From Limnohabitans sp. 2KL-1 (lineage in GTDB: Bacteria; Pseudomonadota; Gammaproteobacteria; Burkholderiales; Burkholderiaceae_C), in the NCBI RefSeq assembly GCF_003063435.1, contig NZ_NESL01000002.1:496001-560000 (forward strand): a DNA stretch of 64,000 bases, given 5' to 3'. The translations under genes were made by a program, and so were the position numbers. This document shows, one piece after another, positions 34,186-43,183 of the stretch (position 1 is the first letter of the stretch; each line of letters starts with the position of its first letter). The notes under the pieces are model-generated. The model was given only the letters and a program-made list of their open reading frames with translations, had not been told where the DNA came from and did no database searches.

Positions 34186-34917
34186 ATGAGCACCCCATTA
34201 TTGAAAGTCACCGACCTGCGCGCAGGCTACGGCAAAGCCGAAGTGCTGCATGGCCTGAGCCTGCAAGCAGCCAAAGGCAGTGTCATCACCGTCATCGGCC
34301 CCAATGGGGCGGGCAAGTCCACCTTGCTCAACTCGTTGATGGGCATCCTGCCTGCCAAGGGGCTGATCGAATTCGACGGTCAGTCCATCAACGACTTGAC
34401 GCTCGAAGAACGCGTGATGCAGGGCATCGCCCTGGTGCCCGAGAAGCGCGAGCTGTTTGGCACCATGAGCGTGGAAGACAACCTGGTGCTGGGCGGCTAC
34501 CGCCAAATGCGCCTGGGCAACGCGCAGTGGCGCAGCCGCATGGACGACGTGTTCGACCTGTTCCCCCGCCTCAAAGAGCGCCGCCTGCAAGAAGCTGGCA
34601 CGCTGTCGGGCGGTGAACGCCAAATGCTGGCCGTGGGCCGCTCGCTGATGTCGCGCCCAGCCCTGCTGATGCTGGACGAACCCAGCCTGGGCCTGGCCCC
34701 GCTGATCGTGAAGGAAATTTTTTCCATCATCGAGACCCTGCGAAAAACCGGCGTGACCATCGTGCTGGTGGAACAAAACGCCCGCGCCGCGTTGGCCGTG
34801 GCCGACGAGGGCTATGTGCTGGAGATGGGCGAAATCGGCCTGCACGGCCAAGCCGCTGACCTGGCCCAAGACCCCCGCGTGATCGACACCTATCTGGGTG
34901 CGGCGAAGAAAGGTTGA
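34186..34917 (+). CDS. Branched-chain-type ABC importer ATPase LivF
   Basis: 243 residues. Walker A GPNGAGKST, signature LSGGERQM and Walker B LLMLDEPSLGLAP are present, with the LivF-type RLKERRLQEAGT before the signature. It starts 1 nt after the LivM-LivG fusion and completes the importer of the phenylpropanoid cluster. Its stop codon TGA lies inside the first unit of a heptad-repeat element (GTTGAGC at 34913-34919), so the element begins within the gene end. Confidence 0.88.
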   Translation: MSTPLLKVTDLRAGYGKAEVLHGLSLQAAKGSVITVIGPNGAGKSTLLNSLMGILPAKGLIEFDGQSINDLTLEERVMQGIALVPEKRELFGTMSVEDNLVLGGYRQMRLGNAQWRSRMDDVFDLFPRLKERRLQEAGTLSGGERQMLAVGRSLMSRPALLMLDEPSLGLAPLIVKEIFSIIETLRKTGVTIVLVEQNARAALAVADEGYVLEMGEIGLHGQAADLAQDPRVIDTYLGAAKKG

Positions 34918-35079
34918 GCGTTTTTCGTTGAGCGTTGAGGGTTGAGGGTTGAGAGTTCAGCGTCATGAGTTGACCTTTGCTCAGCACTTGTAGGACTCTT
35001 ATCACCTGACCCCAACGCTCAACGCCAAACGCTCAACGCCCAACGCCCAACGCCCAACGCCCAACGCTCAACCCGAAAC
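34913..35079. repeat. Heptad-repeat inverted element 2 (solo hairpin)
   Basis: Nine in-register 7-mers of GTTGAGC type (34913-34975, variants GTTGAGG and GTTCAGC) face ten of the complementary type (35010-35079, mostly GCCCAAC and GCTCAAC) across a 34-nt loop. Four identical GCCCAAC units in a row (35038-35065) indicate slippage or unit expansion. It starts within the livF stop codon and ends 5 bp before the acyl-CoA dehydrogenase ATG. Confidence 0.85.
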
Positions 35080-35084
35080 GCCCC

Positions 35085-36803
35085 ATGAACGCCTACCAAC
35101 CCCGCACCGACGACATGCAGTTTGTGTTGTCCCGCGTTTTGAACGCGCCCGCCCAACTGCAAGCCCTGCCCACCTTTGCCGAGGTGGATCCGGATCTGAT
35201 GCAACAAGTGCTCGACGAAGCGGGCAAGTTCGTGGGCGAGGTGATCGCCCCGCTCAACCGCGATGGCGACGAAATCGGCGCGCAATGGCAAGACGGCGCC
35301 GTCACCATGCCGCCGGGCTTCAAGGCCGCTTATCAAGCCTTCTGGCAATCGGGCTGGCCCGCCTTGGCCGCCAGCGCCGAAGACGGCGGTCAGGGCCTGC
35401 CCAGCGTGCTCGAAGCCATGCTGTACGAAATGCTGTCCGCTGCCAACCACGGCTGGACCATGGCCCCCGGCCTGCTCCACGGCGCATACGAGTGCATCAA
35501 ACACCACGCCAGCGACGAACTCAAAGCGCAATATTTGGAGAAAGTCGCCACCGGCGAATGGCTGGCCACCATGTGCCTGACCGAGCCGCATGCCGGCTCT
35601 GACCTAGGCCTGGCCCGCACCAAGGCCGTGCCCCTGCCCGACGGCCGCTACGCCGTCAGCGGCACCAAGATTTTCATTTCGGGCGGCGAACACGACCTGA
35701 CCGACAACATCGTGCACCTGGTGCTGGCCCGGCTGCCTGACGCGCCCCCCGGCCCCAAAGGCCTGTCGCTGTTCCTCGTGCCCAAGTTCTACCCGGACGG
35801 CTCGCGCAGCCGCGTGCACTGCGACCGCATCGAAGAAAAAATGGGCCTGCACGGCAGCCCCACTTGCGTGATGCGCTTTGACGATGCGGTCTCTTCCATA
35901 GTGGGCGAGCCTGGCAAGGGCTTGAACGCGATGTTCGTCATGATGAACGCTGCCCGCCTGCACGTGGCCCTGCAAGGCATCGGCCTCTTGGACGCCGCCT
36001 GGCAAAAGGCCGATGCCTACTCACAAGAGCGCCGCCAAATGCGCGCGCCCGGCAAAGGCAAGAGCGCTGGCGAAGCCGACCTGATTGGCGAGCACCCCGC
36101 CATGCGCCGCATTCTGGACACGCAACGCGCCTGGGTCGATGCCGGTCGCGTGCTGGCCTACCGCACCGCGCTCGAACTCGACCTGATCAAACACAGCCAA
36201 GATGCCGACACCCAAGCCGCAGCCCAGCGCTGGTGCGCCTTGGTCACGCCGGTCATGAAATCGGTCTTCACCCACCAGGCCTTCCATGGCGGCAGCGACT
36301 GCCTGCAGGTGTTTGGCGGCCACGGTTATGTGCGCGAATGGGGCATCGAGCAGATCGTGCGCGACGCCCGCGTGGCCATGATCTACGAAGGCACCAACGA
36401 GATTCAGGCGATCGACCTGCTGGTGCGCAAAGTGCTGGCCGATGGCGGCACCGGTATGAACGCGCTGCTGGACACCATCGCGGCCGACTTGCCACAAGGC
36501 ACCAAAGCCAGCACATCGGCCCAAGCCCGCATCCAGACCCTGCGCGCCGTGACCGAGCAGATCGTCAAGGCCGCGCCGCAAGACGCCGCCCTGGCCTTCC
36601 GTGTGGCCGACGACTACCTGCGTGCCGTGGCCCTGGTGCTGATGGACTGGGCCTGGCTGCGGATTGAAGCGGGCGTGGATGCCAACACCCCGAATGCCGA
36701 TGCACGCTGGCTGGCCCCCGCCAAGGCCTTGCGCAGCTGGGTGTTGCCCGAATTCCAGATGCGCACCTTCATCATCGTGCAGCAATGCACGGCGGCGGCT
36801 TGA
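35085..36803 (+). CDS. Acyl-CoA dehydrogenase (large, FadE/DmdC-like)
   Basis: 572 residues. FAD-binding and substrate motifs are MCLTEPHAGSDLG near residues 164-176 and FISGGEHDLTDN. GHGYVREWGIEQIVRDARVAMIYEGTNEIQA (given in part) near 413-440 includes the catalytic glutamate region. It is of the long type with an extra C-terminal helical domain, like 3-methylmercaptopropionyl-CoA dehydrogenase. In this cluster it could introduce the double bond into saturated arylpropanoyl-CoA, widening the pathway to dihydro-hydroxycinnamates. Electrons would pass to the ETF encoded at 58-60 kb. A paralog lies at 56187-57977. Confidence 0.86.
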   Translation: MNAYQPRTDDMQFVLSRVLNAPAQLQALPTFAEVDPDLMQQVLDEAGKFVGEVIAPLNRDGDEIGAQWQDGAVTMPPGFKAAYQAFWQSGWPALAASAEDGGQGLPSVLEAMLYEMLSAANHGWTMAPGLLHGAYECIKHHASDELKAQYLEKVATGEWLATMCLTEPHAGSDLGLARTKAVPLPDGRYAVSGTKIFISGGEHDLTDNIVHLVLARLPDAPPGPKGLSLFLVPKFYPDGSRSRVHCDRIEEKMGLHGSPTCVMRFDDAVSSIVGEPGKGLNAMFVMMNAARLHVALQGIGLLDAAWQKADAYSQERRQMRAPGKGKSAGEADLIGEHPAMRRILDTQRAWVDAGRVLAYRTALELDLIKHSQDADTQAAAQRWCALVTPVMKSVFTHQAFHGGSDCLQVFGGHGYVREWGIEQIVRDARVAMIYEGTNEIQAIDLLVRKVLADGGTGMNALLDTIAADLPQGTKASTSAQARIQTLRAVTEQIVKAAPQDAALAFRVADDYLRAVALVLMDWAWLRIEAGVDANTPNADARWLAPAKALRSWVLPEFQMRTFIIVQQCTAAA

Positions 36804-36814
36804 TCGCGCTCGCC

Positions 36815-37384
36815 ATGCCCAGTTCGCAGACTCGACCCGCCCGCAAACCCGCCGCCACAAGGGGCGAAGCGCCGCCCAGCGCTGCCAAAAATCAGGCCAT
36901 TGCCGAATCAGACGCAGCGGGTGCCGCCCCAGCCAATGGCTCCTCGGTGGCCGCTGTTGACAAGGTCGACACCGCTTACCTGCAATCCCTGATGGGCTAC
37001 AACGCAAGGCGGGCAGCGCTGAGCATCATCGAGCTGTTCCTGCAAAGACTGGCACCTTATGGCCTGAAGCCGGTGGACTTCTCGGTCATGTCCACCATCC
37101 ACCACAACCCGGGCGTGACCTCGCGGCAGTTGTGCGCGGCCTTGAACCTGCTGCCGCCCAATCTCGTGGGGCTGATCCAGTCACTGGAGACACGCGGCCT
37201 GATCGAGCGCAAACCCCATCCCCACGATGGCCGTGCGGTGGGCCTGCACGCCACAGCGCAAGGGCAGGCCCTGATGGTGCAAGCGGAGCAGACGGCCAGC
37301 GATCTGGAAATCGAAAAGACCGCCAATCTCACCCCGGCGCAGCGCAAGACCCTGCTCACGCTGCTGCAAAAGATTTACCTCTGA
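36815..37384 (+). CDS. MarR-family regulator of the phenylpropanoid cluster
   Basis: About 189 residues. The winged HTH spans about 85-165: VDFSVMSTIHHNPGVTSRQL, LNLLPPNLVGLIQSLETRGLIER and HPHDGRAVGLHATAQG, the MarR wing. The first 55 residues are alanine/proline-rich and probably disordered. MarR proteins (CouR, FerR, HcaR types) repress hydroxycinnamate genes and release DNA on binding the CoA thioester. Position at the end of the cluster fits this. The start is uncertain: ATG 36785 overlaps the previous gene, and ATG 36815 is chosen. Confidence 0.8.
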   Translation: MPSSQTRPARKPAATRGEAPPSAAKNQAIAESDAAGAAPANGSSVAAVDKVDTAYLQSLMGYNARRAALSIIELFLQRLAPYGLKPVDFSVMSTIHHNPGVTSRQLCAALNLLPPNLVGLIQSLETRGLIERKPHPHDGRAVGLHATAQGQALMVQAEQTASDLEIEKTANLTPAQRKTLLTLLQKIYL

Positions 37385-37428
37385 ATCACGCCTTGGCACA
37401 CCGCCAGGGCCATGCGTTGACATCCCAG

Positions 37429-37467
37429 AAAAAAAAGGCTTGCCCGCTTTCGCAGGCACGCCTTTGA
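37429..37467 (-). terminator. Rho-independent terminator of the OmpA-like gene
   Basis: On the minus strand an AAGGCGTGCCTGCG arm pairs with CGGGCAAGCC around AAAG and is followed by eight Ts (plus-strand A-run 37429-37436). It lies just past the stop at 37485, between convergent genes. Confidence 0.7.
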
Positions 37468-37484
37468 ACTTGCAAAGCCCGGGC

Positions 37485-38138
37485 TTAACGACCTGTGGCG
37501 CGTTCAGCCAAAAAGATTTCAATGCGGCGGTTGCGCGCACGACCCGCCTCTGTGCTGTTGTCGGCAATCGGCTCGCGCTCGCCGCGGCCGTCGATGGCAA
37601 TGCGGTTCACACTCACGCCACGACCCACCAAATAGTCACGCGCACTTTGAGCACGGTTCACCGACAAAGGGTTGTTGATCGCGTCACTGCCGGTGTTGTC
37701 GGTGTGCCCCACAATGCGCACCTCCATGGAAGGCTGCTGGTTCAAACCTTGCGCAAACTGGTCCAGGATGGGCATCAGGCGCGGCTGAATATCGTGACGG
37801 CCTGTGGCAAACGAGATGTCATTCGGAATGCTCAGCTTGAGCTGGTTGTCGGCGGTTTGTGTGACCACGGTGCCGGTGCCGGCAGTGGCCTGCTCCATGG
37901 CGCGCTTTTTGTCTTCCATGTTCTTGGACCAGATGTAGCCGCCCAGAGCGCCCAAGCCTGCGCCGATGGCCGTGGATTTGCTGTCGCGCCCGAGAACCTG
38001 CCCGGCCACCGCGCCAATCAAAGCGCCGGTACCCGCACCCTTTTGTTCCTGGGTGGCTGTGGCGCAGCCGGTCAACAACACGGCCACGGCGCATGTGGCA
38101 ACACCCAGGTGGGTCAAAAAAGTATGGGGGGTGGTCAT
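37485..38138 (-). CDS. OmpA-family outer-membrane lipoprotein (YiaD-like)
   Basis: 217 residues. A lipoprotein signal ends in the lipobox LLTGC (Cys25). Residues about 33-75 form a glycine-zipper domain (GAGTGALIGAVAGQVLG). Residues about 100-215 are an OmpA C-terminal peptidoglycan-binding domain with VGHTDNTGSDAINNPLS and RIAIDGRGEREPI plus NRRIEI. It should sit in the outer membrane and tether it to peptidoglycan. Monocistronic, with its own terminator. The 271 bp upstream (38139-38409) contain no gene that I can support; they hold this promoter and that of the FAH gene. Confidence 0.86.
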   Translation of the reverse strand: MTTPHTFLTHLGVATCAVAVLLTGCATATQEQKGAGTGALIGAVAGQVLGRDSKSTAIGAGLGALGGYIWSKNMEDKKRAMEQATAGTGTVVTQTADNQLKLSIPNDISFATGRHDIQPRLMPILDQFAQGLNQQPSMEVRIVGHTDNTGSDAINNPLSVNRAQSARDYLVGRGVSVNRIAIDGRGEREPIADNSTEAGRARNRRIEIFLAERATGR

Positions 38139-38409
38139 GGCAGTTCCTTCTAGTTGATTGATACCCCATCAAATTTACCCCACTCCAACCACGCTGACCG
38201 TATGCCAAATCACATCAATTGAAAGCAATCGTTTCAACAGCCAAGTCAAGGCAACAAAAACAGCACCCACAGCCACGACAGAGGTGGACCGCCAAGACCA
38301 TGACAAACACTTGCGCTTTGTAACCTCACGATTCAGCGATTCCATGGGTGACAGTCGACTCCGTCCAAATCTGCCAAGATCAGTAATTTGGATCACTGGA
38401 CAAACTCGT

Positions 38410-39573
38410 ATGCACCTTACACAGCTTCCCCAAGACGCGCACCAGGCCCTGCTGATCGGCCGTTTGTGGATACCCAGCCAAGGCGCTTTTGTGGTGGCCG
38501 TCACGCCGCAAGACGTGCTGGACCTGTCGGGCCTGGCCGCCACATCCAGCGGCTTGCTGGAACTGCCCGATGTGGCCGCTCAAGTGCGTTCTTTTGTGGC
38601 ATCTGGGCAAGCGCTGCCCTTGGCCCGCACCGCCGAGGCCTTGGCCAACAGCGACGAGACGCAGCGCAAGCCCGACCAGCCTTGGTTCATGGCCCCCTGC
38701 GATTTGCAGGCCGTCAAGGCTGCAGGCGTGACCTTTGTGGCCAGCATGCTCGAACGCGTGATCGAAGAGCAGGCCCGGGGCGACGCCAGCCGCGCCGAGG
38801 CCGTGCGCCAAGCGGTGGTGGCCGTGATTGGCGACAACCTGCGCAGCGTGAAACCCGGTTCGCCCGAATCGGCCAAGCTCAAGGAGGTGCTGCTCGCCCA
38901 AGGCATGTGGTCGCAATACCTGGAAGTGGGCATCGGGCCAGACGCCGAAATTTTCACCAAAGCGCAACCCATGAGCGCGGTCGGCCCCGGTGCCCTGGTG
39001 GGCATCCACCCGGGCAGCCAATGGAACAACCCCGAGCCCGAAATCGTGCTGGCCGCCAATTCACGCGGTGAGGTGGTGGGTGCCACCTTGGGCAACGACG
39101 TGAACTTGCGCGACTTTGAAGGCCGCAGTGCTTTGCTGCTGGGCAAAGCCAAAGACAACAACGCCAGCTGCGCCATCGGCCCCTTCATCCGGCTGTTTGA
39201 CGCGCACTTTGGCATCGACGACGTGCGCCAGTGCGAGCTGAGTCTGAAAGTGCAAGGCACCGAAGGCTTTGTGATGCAAGGCAGCAGCGCGCTCAGCCAG
39301 ATCAGCCGCGACCCGCTGGACCTGGCGGGCCAGGCCATGGGCCCATACCACCAGTACCCGGACGGCATGATGCTGTTTTTGGGCACCATGTTTGCCCCCA
39401 CCCAAGACCGCCACGGCCCCGGCCAGGGCTTCACCCATGTGGTGGGCGATGTGGTGAGCATCTCCACCCCGCAGCTGGGCACTCTGGTCAACCAGGTCAC
39501 CACCTCGGACCAGGCACCGGCCTGGACTTATGGCGTGGGTGCGCTGATGCGCGATCTGGCGCGGCGACAGTGA
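38410..39573 (+). CDS. Fumarylacetoacetate hydrolase (FAH) family enzyme
   Basis: 387 residues. The C-terminal half has FAH-fold motifs: PEPEIVLAANSRGEVVGATLGNDVNLRD (given in part) near residues 210-235, with metal ligands in the E-x-E pattern, GKAKDNNASCAIGPFI and DQAPAWTYG near the end. The family cleaves C-C bonds or decarboxylates beta-diketo acids with a divalent metal, including steps in sugar-acid and aromatic breakdown. The long N-terminal half (about 190) is characteristic of AraD1-type members. ATG 38410 is chosen over 38158, whose extension looks non-coding. Substrate unknown. Confidence 0.78.
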   Translation: MHLTQLPQDAHQALLIGRLWIPSQGAFVVAVTPQDVLDLSGLAATSSGLLELPDVAAQVRSFVASGQALPLARTAEALANSDETQRKPDQPWFMAPCDLQAVKAAGVTFVASMLERVIEEQARGDASRAEAVRQAVVAVIGDNLRSVKPGSPESAKLKEVLLAQGMWSQYLEVGIGPDAEIFTKAQPMSAVGPGALVGIHPGSQWNNPEPEIVLAANSRGEVVGATLGNDVNLRDFEGRSALLLGKAKDNNASCAIGPFIRLFDAHFGIDDVRQCELSLKVQGTEGFVMQGSSALSQISRDPLDLAGQAMGPYHQYPDGMMLFLGTMFAPTQDRHGPGQGFTHVVGDVVSISTPQLGTLVNQVTTSDQAPAWTYGVGALMRDLARRQ

Positions 39574-39676
39574 AGGGGCTCTTGACCCGGCCCATGACGA
39601 TGCCCCCTCGCCGGGCTGCGCGCCCGCAAGCAACCATGGCCTTGCGGCGGCTGGCATAATTTTGGGTTTTCCACCT

Positions 39677-39709
39677 CCCGGCAGGCCACACGCGCCGCCG
39701 GGCTTTTTT
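39677..39709 (+). terminator. Rho-independent terminator after the FAH gene
   Basis: CCCGGC (39677-39682) pairs with GCCGGG (39697-39702) around a 14-nt loop and is followed by C and six Ts. It precedes the FKBP gene start by 16 bp, so it may also affect that gene's leader. Confidence 0.65.
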
Positions 39710-39724
39710 GACAGAAAGCCGTTC

Positions 39725-40075
39725 ATGAACACCACCCCCTCCGGCCTGCAATACGAAGACACCGTTGTTGGCGAAGGCGCCGAGGCCAGCAAAGGCCAGG
39801 ACGTCACCGTGCATTACACCGGCTGGCTTTACAAAGACGGCCAGCAAGGGGCCAAGTTCGATTCGAGCCGTGATCGCCGTGACCCGTTTGTGTTTCCGCT
39901 GGGCGCAGGCATGGTCATCAAGGGCTGGGACGAAGGCGTGGCCGGCATGAAGGTGGGCGGTCAGCGCACCTTGATCATCCCGTCCGAGCTGGGCTATGGT
40001 GCCCGTGGCGCTGGCGGCGTGATACCGCCCAACGCCACCTTGAAATTTGACGTCGAATTGCTGGCCCTGAGCTGA
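39725..40075 (+). CDS. FKBP-type peptidyl-prolyl cis-trans isomerase
   Basis: 116 residues, a single FKBP domain without signal peptide, so cytoplasmic. Active-site segments are VTVHYTGWLYKDG, KFDSSRDRRDPFVFPLGAG, VIKGWDEGVAGMKVGG and YGARGAGGVIPPNATLKFDVEL. It speeds proline isomerisation during folding. It is monocistronic, between two terminators, and next to the grpE-dnaK-dnaJ genes. The start ATG 39725 is set by the FKBP N-terminal strand (TPSGLQYEDTVVG). Confidence 0.9.
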   Translation: MNTTPSGLQYEDTVVGEGAEASKGQDVTVHYTGWLYKDGQQGAKFDSSRDRRDPFVFPLGAGMVIKGWDEGVAGMKVGGQRTLIIPSELGYGARGAGGVIPPNATLKFDVELLALS

Positions 40076-40098
40076 TCTGCGGCGGCACATCCCGGGAC

Positions 40099-40122
40099 AA
40101 CCCGCCGTTTGGCGGGTTTTTT
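40099..40122 (+). terminator. Rho-independent terminator after the FKBP gene
   Basis: CCCGCC-GTTT-GGCGGG (40101-40116) followed by six Ts; a compact textbook hairpin 24 bp after the stop codon. Confidence 0.9.
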
Positions 40123-40158
40123 CTGCCCCCATGCGCCCCGTGCAGGCTGCACACACCC

Positions 40159-40186
40159 CTTGAAGCCCGAAACAACGCCCCTATTT
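40159..40186 (+). promoter_or_regulatory. Heat-shock (sigma-32) promoter of grpE
   Basis: CTTGAAG (40159-40165), a 12-bp spacer, then CCCCTATTT (40178-40186), close to the sigma-32 consensus CTTGAAA...CCCCATNT. It lies 34 bp before the grpE start. No CIRCE repeat was seen here, so control is likely by RpoH rather than HrcA. Confidence 0.75.
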
Positions 40187-40219
40187 AGAAGGGGTATTCA
40201 TTTTTTGCGGACATTGTTC

Positions 40220-40768
40220 ATGTCAGAAGCCACACAAAACCCCCATCCACAACCCCTGAGTGACGAAGAATTGGCCGCAGCCGCCGCCATGACCTCCACC
40301 GATCCACTGGCAGACGCCTTGGCCGATGTGGCCAACCTGAAGGCACAAAACGCCGATTTGGCCGACCAGTACCTGCGCGCCCAAGCCGATGTGCAAAACG
40401 CCCGCCGCCGTGCCGACGACGAGATCGCCAAGGCCCGCAAGTTCGCGGTCGAGGGCTTTGCCGACAGCTTGCTGCCCGTGCTGGACAGTCTGGAAGCGGG
40501 CTTGGCCATCCCCAACGTGACCCTTGAGCAAATGCGCGAAGGCTCTGAAGCCACATTGCGGCAGCTCAAAAGCGCGCTGGAGCGCAACAAAGTGCTCGAA
40601 ATTGCCCCGCCCGCCGGGACCAAGTTCGACCCGCACCACCACCAAGCCATCAGCGTGGTGCCTGCAGAGCAGGAAGCCAACACCGTGGTCAGCGTGTTGC
40701 AAAAGGGCTACTCCATTGCCGACCGCGTGCTGCGCCCGGCCTTGGTGACGGTCACCGCGCCCAAATAA
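40220..40768 (+). CDS. grpE: Nucleotide exchange factor GrpE
   Basis: 182 residues. A long N-terminal helix (about 40-100: [20 protein letters not shown]) forms the dimeric coiled coil, and the C-terminal beta domain has [21 protein letters not shown] and [20 protein letters not shown]. GrpE releases ADP from DnaK. It is followed by dnaK after 95 bp and preceded by a sigma-32-type promoter. The first 35 residues are acidic and probably unstructured. Confidence 0.95.
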   Translation: MSEATQNPHPQPLSDEELAAAAAMTSTDPLADALADVANLKAQNADLADQYLRAQADVQNARRRADDEIAKARKFAVEGFADSLLPVLDSLEAGLAIPNVTLEQMREGSEATLRQLKSALERNKVLEIAPPAGTKFDPHHHQAISVVPAEQEANTVVSVLQKGYSIADRVLRPALVTVTAPK

Positions 40769-40863
40769 ACAAAACCCTTTTTTGGCGTAAGGGGACTTGA
40801 AAAGTGCCCCGCCCGCCTCAACTGCAAAACATCTGTACTTTTACTTAATTTCGGAGCATCAAA

Positions 40864-42789
40864 ATGGGAAGAATCATCGGTATTGACTTGGGCACCACCA
40901 ACTCGTGCGTGGCCATCATGGAAGGCAACACGACCAAAGTGATCGAAAACGCCGAAGGCGCTCGCACCACCCCGTCGATCATTGCGTACCAAGAAGACGG
41001 CGAAATCCTGGTCGGCGCATCGGCCAAGCGCCAGGCGGTCACCAACCCCCGCAACACCCTCTACGCGGTCAAGCGTCTGATCGGTCGCAAGTTCAGCGAA
41101 AAAGAAGTCCAAAAAGACATCGACTTGATGCCTTACACCATTGCCAAAGCCGACAACGGCGACGCCTGGGTGGAAGTGCGTGGCAACAAGTTGGCCCCGC
41201 CTCAAATCAGCGCTGAAATTCTGCGCAAGATGAAGAAAACCGCCGAAGACTACCTCGGCGAAGAGGTGACCGAGGCCGTGATCACGGTGCCCGCTTACTT
41301 CAACGACGCACAGCGTCAGGCCACCAAAGACGCTGGCCGCATTGCCGGTCTGGACGTCAAGCGCATCATCAACGAGCCCACCGCAGCGGCCCTGGCTTTT
41401 GGCCTGGACAAGCAAGAAAAGGGTGACCGCAAAATCGCGGTGTATGACCTGGGTGGCGGCACGTTTGACGTGTCCATCATCGAAATCGCCGACGTGGACG
41501 GCGAAAAGCAATTCGAAGTGTTGTCCACCAACGGTGACACGTTCCTGGGCGGCGAAGACTTCGACCAGCGCATCATCGACTTCATCATCACCGAGTTCAA
41601 GAAAGAATCCGGTGTGGATCTGGCCAAAGACGTGCTGGCCTTGCAACGCCTGAAAGAAGCCGCTGAAAAAGCCAAGATCGAGCTGTCCAGCTCGGCCTCG
41701 ACCGATGTCAACCTGCCTTACATCACCGCAGACGCGACCGGCCCCAAGCACCTGAACGTCAAGCTGACCCGCGCCAAGCTGGAGCAGCTGGTTGAGGAAT
41801 TGATCGAGCGCACCATCGCCCCTTGCCGCATGGCCATCAAGGACGCTGGCGTGTCGGTGTCTGACATCGACGACATCATTTTGGTCGGCGGCATGTCCCG
41901 CATGCCCAAGGTGCAAGAGAAGGTCAAGGAGTTCTTCGGCAAGGAGCCACGCAAAGACGTGAACCCCGACGAAGCCGTGGCCGTGGGCGCTGCGATCCAG
42001 GGCCAAGTGTTGTCCGGCGACCGCACCGACGTGCTGCTGCTCGACGTGACCCCTTTGTCTTTGGGCATCGAGACCATGGGCGGTGTCATGACCAAGATGA
42101 TCACCAAGAACACCACGATCCCGACCAAGTTTGCACAGACTTTCTCGACCGCCGAAGACAACCAGCCTGCGGTGACGATCAAGGTGTTCCAGGGCGAGCG
42201 CGAGATTGCCAGTGGCAACAAGTTGCTGGGCGAGTTCAACCTCGAAGGCATCCCACCCGCATCGCGCGGCACGCCCCAGATCGAGGTGTCTTTTGACATC
42301 GACGCCAACGGCATCTTGCATGTGGGTGCCAAAGACAAAGGCACCGGCAAAGAAAACAAGATCACCATCAAAGCCAACTCCGGTCTGTCCGAAGCCGAAA
42401 TTCAGCAAATGGTGAAAGACGCCGAGCTGAACGCCGAAGAAGACAAGAAAAAGCTCGAACTGGTGCAAGCCCGCAACGCCGGTGAAGCCGCTGTGCACAG
42501 CGTCAAGAAGAGCCTGACCGAGCACGGCGACAAGATCGAAGCGGCTGAAAAAGAAGCCATCGAAGCGGCCACCAAGGCGTTGGAAGAAGTTTTGAAGGGC
42601 GAAGACAAAGCCGACATCGAAGCCAAAACCGAAGCCCTGATGACCGCCAGCCAGAAGCTGGGCGAAAAGGTCTACGCCGAGATGCAAGCCCAGCAAGCCG
42701 CTGCGGGTGCAGGCGCGGCCGGTGCCGAAGCCAAGCCCCAAGACGACAACGTCGTGGACGCGGAAGTCAAGGAAGTCAAAAAGGGCTGA
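40864..42789 (+). CDS. dnaK: Chaperone DnaK (Hsp70)
   Basis: 641 residues, full length. The ATPase domain (1-about 385) starts [18 protein letters not shown] and contains [17 protein letters not shown] and [13 protein letters not shown]; the substrate domain has [16 protein letters not shown] and a helical lid. The C-terminus ends in [15 protein letters not shown], the usual acidic tail. TTTCGGAGCATCAAA precedes the ATG. It works with DnaJ and GrpE in folding and heat-shock control. The stop is 3 bp before a heptad-repeat array, and dnaJ is displaced by about 400 bp. Confidence 0.97.
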   Translation: MGRIIGIDLGTTNSCVAIMEGNTTKVIENAEGARTTPSIIAYQEDGEILVGASAKRQAVTNPRNTLYAVKRLIGRKFSEKEVQKDIDLMPYTIAKADNGDAWVEVRGNKLAPPQISAEILRKMKKTAEDYLGEEVTEAVITVPAYFNDAQRQATKDAGRIAGLDVKRIINEPTAAALAFGLDKQEKGDRKIAVYDLGGGTFDVSIIEIADVDGEKQFEVLSTNGDTFLGGEDFDQRIIDFIITEFKKESGVDLAKDVLALQRLKEAAEKAKIELSSSASTDVNLPYITADATGPKHLNVKLTRAKLEQLVEELIERTIAPCRMAIKDAGVSVSDIDDIILVGGMSRMPKVQEKVKEFFGKEPRKDVNPDEAVAVGAAIQGQVLSGDRTDVLLLDVTPLSLGIETMGGVMTKMITKNTTIPTKFAQTFSTAEDNQPAVTIKVFQGEREIASGNKLLGEFNLEGIPPASRGTPQIEVSFDIDANGILHVGAKDKGTGKENKITIKANSGLSEAEIQQMVKDAELNAEEDKKKLELVQARNAGEAAVHSVKKSLTEHGDKIEAAEKEAIEAATKALEEVLKGEDKADIEAKTEALMTASQKLGEKVYAEMQAQQAAAGAGAAGAEAKPQDDNVVDAEVKEVKKG

Positions 42790-42792
42790 CCC

Positions 42793-43183
42793 GTTCAGCG
42801 GACAGCGTTGAGCGTTCAGCGTGCGGAATTACCGCGACCTGCTGGCCTGGCAAGTTTCTTTTGAGCTTGCCAGGCTTGTCTACGAACTGACCGAGTCTTT
42901 TCCCAAACACGAAGTTTTTGGGCTCACAGCGCAGATGCGCCGAGCCGCTGTGTCGATACCCAGCAATTTGGCTGAAGGCGCAGGTCGTGGTGGCAAAAAG
43001 GACTTCGCGCACTTCGTCACCATGGGCAGGGCTTCGCTCAACGAACTTGAAACTCAGCTTTTACTGGCTCAAGCATTGGGTTACTGCGAATTGACCGATG
43101 CACTGCAGCAACAGATCGAGCGCTTGTTTGCGCTCTTGAACGGTTTACGGAATTCGCTTAACGCTCAACGCTCAACACAAAAC
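42793..43183. mobile_element. Heptad-repeat element 3 carrying a four-helix-bundle gene
   Basis: Left arm: four 7-mers (42793-42820: GTTCAGC, GGACAGC, GTTGAGC, GTTCAGC). Right arm: GCTTAAC, GCTCAAC, GCTCAAC and ACAAAAC (43156-43183), the reverse complement type. Just inside both arms is a related inner sequence, GCGGAATTACC on the left and ACGGAATTCGC on the right. The interior is one ORF, 42821-43195. The arms are the same repeat type as the solo hairpins at 29450 and 34913. The structure recalls 23S rRNA intervening sequences, which carry the same protein family between inverted ends. Mobility is inferred, not shown. Confidence 0.6.

Noticed and set aside
29450..35079. Heptad arrays as CRISPR repeats
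   Set aside because: Units are 7 bp, contiguous without spacers and inverted in pairs; no cas genes are present.
40796..40802. CTTGAAA before dnaK as a second sigma-32 promoter
   Set aside because: The -35-like box fits, but CCCC follows after only 4 bp and no CCCCATNT lies at the right distance. Only the grpE promoter is called.
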